Shown piece after piece: positions 1 to 8,280 of a stretch of DNA of 64,000 nucleotides; position 1 is the stretch's first letter; the number at the start of each line of letters is the position of its first letter. The notes beneath the pieces are model-generated. The model made no database searches and was not told the origin of the DNA. It worked only from the letters and a program-made list of their open reading frames with translations. Made by a program: the position numbers and the translations under genes. Source of the stretch: an uncultured Dysgonomonas sp. GTDB lineage: Bacteria; Bacteroidota; Bacteroidia; Bacteroidales; Dysgonomonadaceae. The DNA lies in contig NZ_CAKUOF010000001.1 of NCBI RefSeq assembly GCF_934668725.1, forward strand, positions 1 to 64,000. The letters are read 5' to 3'.

Positions 1-1173
1 ATACATGCCTTCTGCGGAATAGCCACATCAGGTATAACAGCCGGAGAATGGTTTGTGGGCTTCGAAGGTGCACGTGAGGCCATATCCATGGTCGGAGACG
101 GTGCTATGGTAGCATCGGTAAGTGTGACCTTGTTTATATTTGCCCGTTTGGTACTGGCAATAGGGGAAGCAGGAAACTTTCCGGCAGCCATTAAAGCTAC
201 AGCAGAATACTTTCCTAAGAAAGACAGGGCATTATCTACCAGCATCTTCAATGCTGGGGCTACAGTAGGAGCACTAGCTGCACCTATATCTATTCCCTTC
301 ATTGCAGCTCACTGGGGATGGGAAATGTCCTTTATCATTATCGGAGCATTGGGATTTGTGTGGATGGGATTCTGGGTATTCATATACAAGAAACCCGAGA
401 AAAATCCGAAAGTCAATGCTGCTGAGCTGGCTTATATCCAACAGGATCTGGACGGAAGTGAGGGTATAGATGAAGCTACCAAGAAAGCTCATGACGGCAG
501 AAAAATTTCCTTTCTGGATTGTTTTAAATACAAACAAACCTGGGCTTTTGCTTTCGGTAAGTTTATGACCGATGGTGTATGGTGGTTCTTCTTATTCTGG
601 ACCCCTGCTTACCTGAGTTCCGTATACGGTATTAAGTCATCTGATTCTCAAGGTCAGTTAGCTATTTTCGTATTGTACCTGATTACGCTTCTTTCTATTA
701 TCGGGGGATGGCTTCCCAGTTACTTTGTGGATAAGAAGGGTATGAATCCGTATGCGGGTCGTATGAAGGCGATGTTGATTTTTGCTTTCTTCCCGTTGCT
801 GGCTTTGTTTGCTCAACCTTTGGGTAGTGTATCGTACTGGCTTCCTGTGATTATTATCGGTATTGCGGGTGCTGCTCATCAGGCTTGGTCTGCTAATATT
901 TTCTCGACGGTGGGTGATATGTTCCCTAAGAAGGCTATTGCTACTATTACGGGTATCGGTGGTATGGCCGGTGGCGTGGGCTCGTTCCTGATTAATAAGG
1001 GTTCGGGTGTGCTGTTCGATCATGCAGGAGAAACCCAAATGGTATTTATGGGCTTCAAAGGTGAAGAGGCCGGCTATTTTATAATATTCTCGGTATGTGC
1101 CGTGGCTTATCTGATCGGATGGATTGTTATGAAATCACTGGTGCCTAAGTATAGTCCCATTACCGATCTGTAA
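1..1173 (+). CDS. MFS transporter, ACS/hexuronate (ExuT-like) family, 5' truncated
   Basis: The reading frame is open from base 1 to the stop at 1173 (390 codons), so the N-terminus lies outside the window; the GTG at 55 is an internal codon, not the start. The visible part has the helix-rich pattern of a major facilitator, and the segment GEAGNFPAAIKATAEYFP followed by a lysine-rich loop (KKDRALSTSIFNAG) is typical of the anion:cation symporter family that includes hexuronate and galactarate transporters. Members are inner-membrane proteins that import sugar acids with protons. The exact substrate cannot be read from the sequence. A strong bidirectional terminator follows at 1224-1257. The family is confident; hexuronate as substrate is inference. 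Confidence 0.85.
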   Translation: MHAFCGIATSGITAGEWFVGFEGAREAISMVGDGAMVASVSVTLFIFARLVLAIGEAGNFPAAIKATAEYFPKKDRALSTSIFNAGATVGALAAPISIPFIAAHWGWEMSFIIIGALGFVWMGFWVFIYKKPEKNPKVNAAELAYIQQDLDGSEGIDEATKKAHDGRKISFLDCFKYKQTWAFAFGKFMTDGVWWFFLFWTPAYLSSVYGIKSSDSQGQLAIFVLYLITLLSIIGGWLPSYFVDKKGMNPYAGRMKAMLIFAFFPLLALFAQPLGSVSYWLPVIIIGIAGAAHQAWSANIFSTVGDMFPKKAIATITGIGGMAGGVGSFLINKGSGVLFDHAGETQMVFMGFKGEEAGYFIIFSVCAVAYLIGWIVMKSLVPKYSPITDL

Positions 1174-1223
1174 ATAAGTTTTTTGAGTATTAGTTTTTAT
1201 TATTATAATAGTTTTGTTCCGTA

Positions 1224-1257
1224 AAAAAAGCTCACTGAAATTTCAATGAGCTTTTTT
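1224..1257. terminator. Bidirectional intrinsic terminator
   Basis: The inverted repeat AAAAAAGCTCACTGAAA / TTTCAATGAGCTTTTTT has one mismatch, with A-tracts on the left and T-tracts on the right. It sits between the convergent MFS gene and the glycosyltransferase at 1264, so it can stop transcription from both sides. Confidence 0.85.
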
Positions 1258-1263
1258 CTATTT

Positions 1264-2430
1264 TTATTTTTTACGCCTCTTTTTACTCTTCGAAATTCTG
1301 GAAAAGTAAGAATTATAATAAGGCTGAATTAGATCTAAGAAAGGTAAACTTAAGTGAAATCTATTTGTTAAGAAATGATCACTCGCTTTATTCAATATTA
1401 CTATTTGTATTATATATCTGATTATAAATAATAGAATGGCAGCACCTAAATATACCCAAAGCTGCGATACTATAGAGTAAACAATCGAAGCAATAGTGAG
1501 TATGTAGAATAGATATCTTGAAAGGGTTTCAAGTGAAAATATGCCTCCGGTGAAACCCTTGAAATTGAATTTGGCTCTGCTGTATGCCGTCTTGATCTTT
1601 CTCCAATGAGAAAAATTATCAAGTTCAGTTGATACATAGCTATCCTGTGATAAAGCTATGGCTGTATTATTGTCGGTCATAATATAGTTTACAAACACCT
1701 CTTCGGCATTATCATAGTTAAGTGTTGCCGAGAATCCTTTATTGTCAAAAAACAGATGTTTTCTGTAAGCTAAGTTTTTGTAAAGACCTGCAAATGGCTT
1801 GTCTTTAATAGCCATCGACATATATTGCAAGGTGAATATTAAATTATCAAATAAGGCTGTTTTGTTGCTGAAGTCTTCACCTTCGGTAAAACGACTATAC
1901 CCAACGACTATATCTTTGTCTGCAAGACTGTGTACCATTGATTTTATCCATTGATTAGTCATTGGTAAAGAATCAGCCTCCGTAAATAATAAAATGTCTT
2001 TGCGTGCAGCTTTTATACCGATGGTAAGAGGTAGTACTTTGTTTTGAATAGTTTCATTTACATCAGAATAAGGAGAAAATGTACTATATAGAAATGGATA
2101 CTCTCTTTTTAAATTTTTCAAAAGGAACTCACTTTCGTCTGTCGATCCATCATTTACCACGATCACTTCATAATCGGGATAATCCTGATTAAGAATAGAA
2201 GGGAGACATTTTGCGAGGTTCTCGGATTCATCTTTCGCTACAATAATTACAGAAACCGACGGCAAGGGAGTTATTTCTTCATGCGTATCAGCTATCTGTT
2301 TTAAATACGATAAGGGTTTCTTATAATATGCCAGATAAAAATATATCTGGATAAAAAGCATTATCAGTAGTGTTGATAGTAGTGCTATTCCAATAACATC
2401 AAGTGTGAAATATGATAAGAATTGTTCCAT
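1264..2430 (-). CDS. Membrane-anchored family 2 glycosyltransferase
   Basis: A 388-residue protein. An N-terminal membrane helix (about residues 12-34) precedes a GT-A domain starting near residue 58 (PSVSVIIVAKDESENLAKCL, then VIVVNDGSTDES), with an acidic EAD metal-binding site near residue 151. At the C-terminus there are two or three hydrophobic helices (about 300-350) and a very basic tail (SKSKKRRKK). This layout fits a processive or lipid-linked inner-membrane glycosyltransferase of the kind that builds surface polysaccharide. Donor and acceptor are unknown. No other polysaccharide genes adjoin it; the next gene upstream on the same strand is lysA, 168 bp away with a hairpin between, so it is probably transcribed separately. 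Confidence 0.85.
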   Translation of the reverse strand: MEQFLSYFTLDVIGIALLSTLLIMLFIQIYFYLAYYKKPLSYLKQIADTHEEITPLPSVSVIIVAKDESENLAKCLPSILNQDYPDYEVIVVNDGSTDESEFLLKNLKREYPFLYSTFSPYSDVNETIQNKVLPLTIGIKAARKDILLFTEADSLPMTNQWIKSMVHSLADKDIVVGYSRFTEGEDFSNKTALFDNLIFTLQYMSMAIKDKPFAGLYKNLAYRKHLFFDNKGFSATLNYDNAEEVFVNYIMTDNNTAIALSQDSYVSTELDNFSHWRKIKTAYSRAKFNFKGFTGGIFSLETLSRYLFYILTIASIVYSIVSQLWVYLGAAILLFIIRYIIQIVILNKASDHFLTNRFHLSLPFLDLIQPYYNSYFSRISKSKKRRKK

Positions 2431-2539
2431 CAGAATTTATATAAGTACCAAAATATATTTTGCCATAGCATTTAACTATAACAAGCATGGTTTATAAAGC
2501 TAACCAAAGCAATAAAAAAATCAGTGACTTAACAACAGA

Positions 2540-2572
2540 AGAAAGTCAAGATCAGATCATTCTTGACTTTCT
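2540..2572 (-). terminator. Hairpin downstream of lysA, possible terminator
   Basis: A perfect 12-bp stem AGAAAGTCAAGA / TCTTGACTTTCT encloses a 9-nt loop. It lies 27 bp past the lysA stop. On the minus strand the tail is only moderately T-rich (TTTCTTCTGTT), so it is a weak intrinsic terminator or an mRNA 3'-end stabiliser. Confidence 0.5.
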
Positions 2573-2598
2573 TTAAATATTGATATACAGTTTTTTAC

Positions 2599-3756
2599 TT
2601 AGAGACTATCCGATAGATAAGCTTTAGGTATTTCTCTGCAGTTGTATTGCGAAGCCATTATTTCGCCATAAGCTCCTGCTGATCGAAGAGCAACAAAATC
2701 TCCTCTTTTAGTTTCATTCAGATCATAATCTTTAACAAAGCAATCGGATGATTCACATATCGGACCTACTACATCGTATTGTTGAACAGGGAGATCTGAT
2801 GATATATTTTCTATCTTGTGATATGCTTGATACAAGGCTGGGCGGATTAAATCGGTCATACCTGCATCCAGGATTACAAATTTTTTGCTTTCGCCTTCTT
2901 TTACATAGGTAACTCTTGAGATTAGAGAACCGCATTGTGCAACAATAGCACGGCCTAGCTCGAAATGAAGGGTTTGTCCTTTTCTCAACTCAAGGTTGTT
3001 ATTGAAAAGATCGAAGTAATTTTTGAAATCAGAGATTGGGTTTGTATTAGGATCATCATAATCAATACCTAATCCTCCGCCTACGTTGATATGCTTAAGT
3101 GTAATTCCTTCGTTTTCGCATTGAGTTTGCAATTCATTTACACGGTCGCATAATGGGGCGAACGTATCTACCTCAGTTATTTGCGATCCAATATGAAAAT
3201 GAATACCTATCAATTCGATATTCTTTAGAGTTCTGATCTTAGCAAATACTTTAGGTAAAGAAGACATCGAAAATCCGAATTTATTTTCGTTTAGTCCTGT
3301 TGTAATATATTCGTGAGTATGAGCGTCTACATTCGGATTTATACGAATGGCTACAGAGGCTGTTTTACTCTTTTTTTCGGCTAGTTCGTTAATTACCTCT
3401 AACTCAGGTAGCGATTCAACATTAAAACAGAAAATATTATAATCTAATGCTAAATTGATTTCTTTGTCAGTTTTACCAACTCCGGCAAAAACGACCTTCG
3501 AAGCAGGAAAGCCTGCATTGATAGCAGCCTTAACCTCATTACCGCTAACACAGTCTGCTCCAAATCCGGCAGCAGCAATTATTTGTAGTATTCTGTGATT
3601 TGCATTTGCTTTTACCGCATAATGCTGTACGTAGCCGTACTTGTGAGTTATTTCCTTAACTATTGATAGAGTTTCTTTTAGCAGATTGACATCGTAATAA
3701 TAGAAAGGAGTTTCGAGCCCTTTAAAGCTTTCAACCGGAAATGTTCCTTTTGTCAT
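2599..3756 (-). CDS. lysA: Diaminopimelate decarboxylase
   Basis: A 385-residue fold-type III PLP enzyme that decarboxylates meso-diaminopimelate to L-lysine, the last step of lysine synthesis, in the cytoplasm. The PLP lysine is K49 in HYAVKAN. Other family signatures are HFHIGSQI, the glycine loop NVGGGLGIDY that binds the PLP phosphate, and the CESSDCF motif near residue 333, which supplies the cysteine and acidic residues of the active site at the dimer interface. It follows lysC with a 66-bp gap, so the two are probably co-transcribed. Length and motifs are normal for the family. Confidence 0.95.
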   Translation of the reverse strand: MTKGTFPVESFKGLETPFYYYDVNLLKETLSIVKEITHKYGYVQHYAVKANANHRILQIIAAAGFGADCVSGNEVKAAINAGFPASKVVFAGVGKTDKEINLALDYNIFCFNVESLPELEVINELAEKKSKTASVAIRINPNVDAHTHEYITTGLNENKFGFSMSSLPKVFAKIRTLKNIELIGIHFHIGSQITEVDTFAPLCDRVNELQTQCENEGITLKHINVGGGLGIDYDDPNTNPISDFKNYFDLFNNNLELRKGQTLHFELGRAIVAQCGSLISRVTYVKEGESKKFVILDAGMTDLIRPALYQAYHKIENISSDLPVQQYDVVGPICESSDCFVKDYDLNETKRGDFVALRSAGAYGEIMASQYNCREIPKAYLSDSL

Positions 3757-3822
3757 ATATTGTTATTAAGTAAATGAAAAATATTAAATGATATATTTTA
3801 AATAATAGAATAGGCTTGTGAC

Positions 3823-5133
3823 CTAAAATATTTTATTATTAAGCGATTGTAATGTTTTTTCTTTATCAACTTCCTTGATGATAAAAGATATGTTATAACT
3901 GCTACCTCCATATGAAATCATCCTGATAGGTACATTTTTTATGGCATCCAGAACCTCTGCTTCGAGGCTTGCATTTTCCCAGTTCAAATCACCTACAACC
4001 GATATGATCGTCATATTTTTATCTACAGTTACTACTCCCAGTTTCTTTAATTCATCTGTAATTTCAGTCAGATATTTAGGATTATCGATGGTAACAGCTA
4101 CACCTACTTCCGAAGTGGTGAGCATATCAATCGAGGTTTGATGATTTTCGAATATTTCACAAACTTTTCTCAAGAATCCATGAGCAAGTAACATTCTGCT
4201 CGATTTGATATTGATAACAGTTATACCATCCTTGGAGGCTATTGCTTTAATTTTTCCTTTTTCAGTCTGGTTTGAGATAAGTGTCCCCTTACCTTCGGGA
4301 TTGTATATATTTAGTAACCTTACTGAAATATTCGCCATTTTAGCAGGGAGAATACACATCGGATGCAATATTTTAGCGCCGAAGTATGCAAGCTCTGCCG
4401 CTTCATCGAAATTTATATGATGTACAATATTTGTATTAGATATCAATTGAGGGTTGTTACCATATAAAGCATCAAAACCTGTCCATATTTGTATTTCTTC
4501 AGCCTGAATAGCGGCTCCGATAAGTGATGCTGAATAATCGCTGCCTCCAAATTGGAAGTTATCAATCTCCCCGTAAGCATTCTGGCAAATATATCCCTGA
4601 GTAACAAAGATGTCGGTGTCTTTGTTTTGCTCTAATAATGCTTTCAGATTTTTTTGAATAAAGGAAGAATCTGGCTCCTGTTTTTTGTCTACTCTAATAA
4701 AGTCTTTGGCATACAGTTCCAAGGCTTTAATATTTAATTCTTTTAGCATTAGAGTGAAAATACCAGTGCTTAAAAGCTCACCTTGTGCCAGTACAATTCT
4801 CTGTTCGAAAAGTGTAAATAGATCGTTTGTAAAAGAGCGGATGTATGACATCTTTTCTTTTACAAAAAACTGAGCTTTCTCTTTTATATCTTGTGTTGAA
4901 TAAAGTTCTTCAATTTTTTCGAGATACTCCTTTTCCAGACGATTAATTGATTCATTAGCTCCTTCCGGATTCTTTTTGTACAAATAATCAGAAATTTCTT
5001 CCAATTGACCGGTTGTACCCGCTATAGCAGAAAGAATTACAATACTATTAGGTATTTGACTAACTAGTTTAGTAACTATTTTGAGTCTCTCGGGACTTGC
5101 AATGGCAGTAGAACCAAATTTGAGAACTTTCAT
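3823..5133 (-). CDS. lysC: Aspartate kinase (lysC-type, divergent active-site motifs)
   Basis: A 436-residue monofunctional aspartokinase that phosphorylates L-aspartate at the head of the lysine/threonine/methionine pathway. The N-terminal amino-acid-kinase domain is followed from about residue 300 by two ACT-type regulatory segments (ITVINIKSSRML; MTIISVVGDLNWE), the usual site of feedback control by lysine. Three conserved motifs deviate from the family norm. The opening KFGGTS is KFGSTA (residues 5-10), the RGGSD motif appears as FGGSDYSA, and the WTD(V/I)DG motif appears as WTGFDALYG. Placement directly upstream of lysA supports a lysine-pathway role. It is most likely active, but the changes are worth testing. 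Confidence 0.88.
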   Translation of the reverse strand: MKVLKFGSTAIASPERLKIVTKLVSQIPNSIVILSAIAGTTGQLEEISDYLYKKNPEGANESINRLEKEYLEKIEELYSTQDIKEKAQFFVKEKMSYIRSFTNDLFTLFEQRIVLAQGELLSTGIFTLMLKELNIKALELYAKDFIRVDKKQEPDSSFIQKNLKALLEQNKDTDIFVTQGYICQNAYGEIDNFQFGGSDYSASLIGAAIQAEEIQIWTGFDALYGNNPQLISNTNIVHHINFDEAAELAYFGAKILHPMCILPAKMANISVRLLNIYNPEGKGTLISNQTEKGKIKAIASKDGITVINIKSSRMLLAHGFLRKVCEIFENHQTSIDMLTTSEVGVAVTIDNPKYLTEITDELKKLGVVTVDKNMTIISVVGDLNWENASLEAEVLDAIKNVPIRMISYGGSSYNISFIIKEVDKEKTLQSLNNKIF

Positions 5134-5209
5134 TTCTGTATGCTAGATTAAAAAATGAATACTTATATATCTTTATCGTGTATAAATAAATATACTAAAT
5201 AGAGACGAG

Positions 5210-5217
5210 CAAAAATA
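5210..5217 (-). promoter_or_regulatory. Candidate -7 box for lysC-lysA
   Basis: On the minus strand the sequence TATTTTTG matches the Bacteroidota TAnnTTTG element about 77 bp upstream of the lysC start. I did not find a good -33 partner. Confidence 0.35.
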
Positions 5218-5376
5218 CAAAAAAAACTTGTATTCCCTTGCTCTAAATTAAATCTGATGCTATTTTTTAAGTTATACTTACACTTGTTCTATTTTTAGAA
5301 TAAAGTAGCGTCACTAAAGCTACTCAAATTTATATTTTGGGCACGATAAGAAGTCTGGAAGAAAGGAAAATAATAA

Positions 5377-5391
5377 AAGGTCTGTGACCTT
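5377..5391. promoter_or_regulatory. Palindrome AAGGTC-TGT-GACCTT overlapping a -33 region
   Basis: Perfect 6-bp arms separated by 3 bp. It ends 14 bp before the -7 box at 5406, so it covers the expected -33 position of the ABC-F promoter, a natural place for an operator. The exact reverse complement lies at 51078-51092 upstream of glgB. Confidence 0.4.
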
Positions 5392-5405
5392 ATCTTCAAA
5401 TTACT

Positions 5406-5413
5406 TACCTTTG
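5406..5413 (+). promoter_or_regulatory. -7 box of the ABC-F gene promoter
   Basis: TACCTTTG fits the TAnnTTTG consensus and lies 34 bp before the ATG at 5448. The spacing would place a weak -33 (TGTG) inside the palindrome at 5377-5391. Confidence 0.55.
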
Positions 5414-5447
5414 CACCTCGTTTTAAGATAATGAATAAAAAAAGTAC

Positions 5448-7064
5448 ATGCTGATAGTTGAGTCACTTAAGGTAGAGTTTGGAGGAAAAACTCTTTTTGA
5501 CAATATAAATTTTATAATAAACGCGAAAGACCGTATAGCTCTTGTAGGTAAGAATGGTGCCGGAAAAAGTACTATGCTAAAAATACTTGCCGGGGTTAAT
5601 AAAAGCTACCAAGGATCGGTTTCAGGTCCCGAAGGGATGACTGTCGGATATTTGCCTCAGGTAATGCAGGTTTCGGATGAGAGAACTGTACGTGAGGAGG
5701 CCTCTCTGGCTTTCTCTCAGATTTATGATTTGGAGGCACTCATCGAAGAGATGAACCGTCAGTTGGAGACTCGCACCGATTATGAATCGGACGATTATTC
5801 GAAGTTATTGGACGATTTCACCCATGCTCATGAAAGGTTGGCAAATATAGAAGATACGAACTTTGATGGTGAAGTTGAAAAAACTCTGATGGGGCTTGGT
5901 TTCAAACGGGATGATCTTGACAGACCAACCAGCGAATTTAGCGGTGGATGGCGTATGCGTATCGAATTGGCTAAACTGCTTCTTCGTAAGCCCGACATTA
6001 TGTTGTTGGATGAGCCTACCAATCACTTGGATATTGAATCTATAGGTTGGTTGGAAGATTTTATAACGACTCAGGCAAATGCTGTGGTGCTTATATCGCA
6101 CGACCGTGCTTTTATTGATGCTGTAACTACTCGTACTATAGAATTGACTTTGGGTAAGATTTACGATTACAAAGTTAACTTTTCGAAGTATGTAGAGTTG
6201 AGAGAAGAACGTCGTCAACAACAAGTACATGCGTGGGAAGCTCAGCAAAAGCAAATACAGGAGATTGAAGAATTTATAGAGCGGTTCCGTGCTCAGGCAG
6301 CCAAAGCTACTTTGGTACAAAGCCGTGTACGTCAGCTCGAAAAAATGGAGAGGGTGGTTATAGATGAAGAAGACCGCTCTTCTATCAGGATTAAATTTCA
6401 ACCGGCTACACGTTCGGGTAACTATCCATTGACTGTGGATATGGTTACAAAGAAATATGATGACTACCTGGTATTTGAACATGCCAATTTGATGATAGAA
6501 CGGGGCGAAAAAATTGCTCTTGCCGGAAAAAATGGTGAAGGTAAATCGACCTTTGTTAAATGTGTGATGGGAGAAACACCATATGAAGGTACTATGATGT
6601 TAGGACATAACATTAGCATAGGTTATTTTGCCCAGAATCAGGCTGATTTGTTGGATGAAGACCTTACTGTGTTTGAAACTATTGATCGTGTTGCTGAAGG
6701 AGATATCCGTACGCAGATCCGTAGTATATTGGGTGCTTTTATGTTTAACCGGGACGATTCGGATAAGAAAGTAAAAGTCCTGTCAGGAGGAGAGCGCACT
6801 CGATTGGCAATGATTAAATTATTGCTTGAACCTGTGAATTTGCTGATTCTTGATGAGCCTACCAATCACCTTGATTTAAAGACAAAAGAGGTTTTGAAAA
6901 ATGCCCTTCTGGATTATGATGGTACTGTGATATTGGTATCTCACGACCGTGATTTCTTGGATGGATTAGTAACCAAAGTATTCGAGTTTTCGGATAAAAA
7001 AGTTCGTGAACATATCGGCGGAATTAAAGAATTCTTAGCTAAGAAAAGAGTATTATCTTCTTGA
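5448..7064 (+). CDS. ABC-F family ATPase (ribosome-associated type)
   Basis: 538 residues with two ABC ATPase domains in tandem and no membrane segments. Domain 1 has Walker A GKNGAGKST (residues 34-42), signature SGGWRMR and Walker B LLDEPTNHLD; domain 2 has Walker A GKNGEGKST (360-368), signature SGGERTR and LILDEPTNHLD. Between them is a charged helical linker (about 250-305, WEAQQKQIQEIEEFIERF), which in this family reaches towards the ribosomal P/E-site tRNA. ABC-F proteins act on translating ribosomes, for example in translation-factor or stall-relief roles, rather than in transport. The subtype (Uup, EttA or YbiT-like) cannot be settled by eye. The gene is monocistronic, with a terminator at 7079-7111. 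Confidence 0.92.
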   Translation: MLIVESLKVEFGGKTLFDNINFIINAKDRIALVGKNGAGKSTMLKILAGVNKSYQGSVSGPEGMTVGYLPQVMQVSDERTVREEASLAFSQIYDLEALIEEMNRQLETRTDYESDDYSKLLDDFTHAHERLANIEDTNFDGEVEKTLMGLGFKRDDLDRPTSEFSGGWRMRIELAKLLLRKPDIMLLDEPTNHLDIESIGWLEDFITTQANAVVLISHDRAFIDAVTTRTIELTLGKIYDYKVNFSKYVELREERRQQQVHAWEAQQKQIQEIEEFIERFRAQAAKATLVQSRVRQLEKMERVVIDEEDRSSIRIKFQPATRSGNYPLTVDMVTKKYDDYLVFEHANLMIERGEKIALAGKNGEGKSTFVKCVMGETPYEGTMMLGHNISIGYFAQNQADLLDEDLTVFETIDRVAEGDIRTQIRSILGAFMFNRDDSDKKVKVLSGGERTRLAMIKLLLEPVNLLILDEPTNHLDLKTKEVLKNALLDYDGTVILVSHDRDFLDGLVTKVFEFSDKKVREHIGGIKEFLAKKRVLSS

Positions 7065-7078
7065 TAAATATATAGTAC

Positions 7079-7111
7079 AAAAATAGCCGTACAATTTGTA
7101 CGGCTATTTTT
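7079..7111. terminator. Bidirectional intrinsic terminator
   Basis: A perfect stem of about 15 bp (core AAATAGCCGTACA / TGTACGGCTATTT, loop ATT), flanked by A- and T-tracts, between the convergent ABC-F gene and the DUF4349 gene. Confidence 0.9.
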
Positions 7112-7122
7112 GTTTATGCTGG

Positions 7123-8061
7123 TTAGTCTTTTCTCTTTTTGTATTTAGAGTAAAGTATCCATGCCAAAACTGCTATTAAGATAATAGGCCATATATTTAG
7201 TAAGAAGATAAATAACGTACTGATAATAGTCCAACCGTTATGTAATGCCTCTATAGCCTGTTCTCCCAAGCTTGGCTTATATTCTTCTGTTGGTTTTTCG
7301 CGTAATACTTTTTCTTGATAATTATTGGTACTTTGATATAGCTTAATATTAATAGTACTATATTCTATCTGATCCTTGATGTCATATTCTGCTAGCTTTG
7401 TTTTGTTAGCATCATCAATTGTATTATCCAATACCTCTTCGGCATCTATTACACTATCTAATTTCTTACCATTATTATCTATGGCGTTAGATACTCTTTT
7501 TTCTTTTTTATTTAGACGTTCTTGTTTCAGCTTTTCGGAGAGTAGTTGTAACGTAACGTCATTTGCTTCTATTGTTCTATAATCAATTTCAAGAGCAAGC
7601 GGAGCTATTTCTTTTAATACAGTATCTAGTTGAATGCGGGGCACCCTCAGTTTTAAGTCGGCAATTAAATTACTGTGATAAGTTACCAGAGATGAATCTT
7701 TAGATATGTTTGTTGTTGTGTAGTAACTGTTTTCGTTACTTATTGCTGATCGTATAATGAAACCTTTATGCTTGATGATAATATCTTCTATCTTATAGGT
7801 TGCTTCAGGAACACTTTTTACCCTGAACTTCATATCTGCACTACGAATAAACTGATGTATACCATCATCATAATTGATAGCAGCCGATGAACTAATAAAA
7901 TTGGAGGAAGAGTTTATTGGAACTTTTTCTTCAGAAGAGGTATCGGTGACATACATTTCTTCGTTCAATTGTGTCGAAGACTCCCTGCTAGATTTATTAG
8001 AGCATGATAGCAGCAGACAAATTCCTGCTAGAATGACTATTGGTTTAATTGTATGTTTCAT
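7123..8061 (-). CDS. DUF4349-type membrane lipoprotein
   Basis: A 312-residue protein with a lipoprotein signal (lipobox LLLSC, Cys20), a low-complexity serine-rich stretch, then a DUF4349-like core from about residue 70 (RSADMKFRVKSVPEATYKIE) with a coiled-coil-like charged region near 165-225. The C-terminus has one strong membrane helix (about 275-302) followed by SKYKKRKD. The combination of a lipidated N-terminus and a C-terminal anchor is usual for this family. The function is unknown. It is likely monocistronic: it shares a terminator with the ABC-F gene and is divergent from the Plug gene. Confidence 0.8.
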   Translation of the reverse strand: MKHTIKPIVILAGICLLLSCSNKSSRESSTQLNEEMYVTDTSSEEKVPINSSSNFISSSAAINYDDGIHQFIRSADMKFRVKSVPEATYKIEDIIIKHKGFIIRSAISNENSYYTTTNISKDSSLVTYHSNLIADLKLRVPRIQLDTVLKEIAPLALEIDYRTIEANDVTLQLLSEKLKQERLNKKEKRVSNAIDNNGKKLDSVIDAEEVLDNTIDDANKTKLAEYDIKDQIEYSTINIKLYQSTNNYQEKVLREKPTEEYKPSLGEQAIEALHNGWTIISTLFIFLLNIWPIILIAVLAWILYSKYKKRKD

Positions 8062-8228
8062 AATGAATTAATTTTCGGATTAAAAAATAGAATACTCTTA
8101 TTCTGAGCTTTTTTTAAATAGAGGCAACTAATTCTTAGATTCCATAAAAATATTGAAAATAGGGGTAAGCAGCTCTCTTAATAGATAAGAGCTGAGTTTT
8201 TAGTTGTATAACTTTAATGTAAACTTAG

Positions 8229-8258
8229 TTTATCTCTTGTTTGTTATTATTACTTTAG
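8229..8258 (+). promoter_or_regulatory. Candidate promoter of the Plug-family gene
   Basis: TTTA (8229-8232), 18 bp, then TACTTTAG (8251-8258), one base off the TAnnTTTG consensus. The ATG is at 8281. Confidence 0.4.
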
Positions 8259-8280
8259 TGTACAAAAAGAAAGCTTTCCT

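Larger units (their letters stand above)
5134..5447. other. Divergent intergenic region lysC / ABC-F
   Basis: 314 bp between divergently transcribed genes. It holds a minus-strand -7 box for lysC (5210-5217), a 15-bp palindrome (5377-5391) that recurs at 51078-51092, and a plus-strand -7 box for the ABC-F gene (5406-5413). I found no open reading frame or structured RNA in it. Confidence 0.6.

Noticed and set aside
658..1038. A 126-codon minus-strand frame under the MFS gene
   Set aside because: The composition is unlike a protein (Thr, Arg and His rich), and the plus-strand transporter explains the sequence.
5805..6482. A 225-codon open frame on the minus strand inside the ABC-F gene
   Set aside because: It lies fully antisense to a well-supported gene, has no family signature and arises from codon bias of the ABC-F frame.
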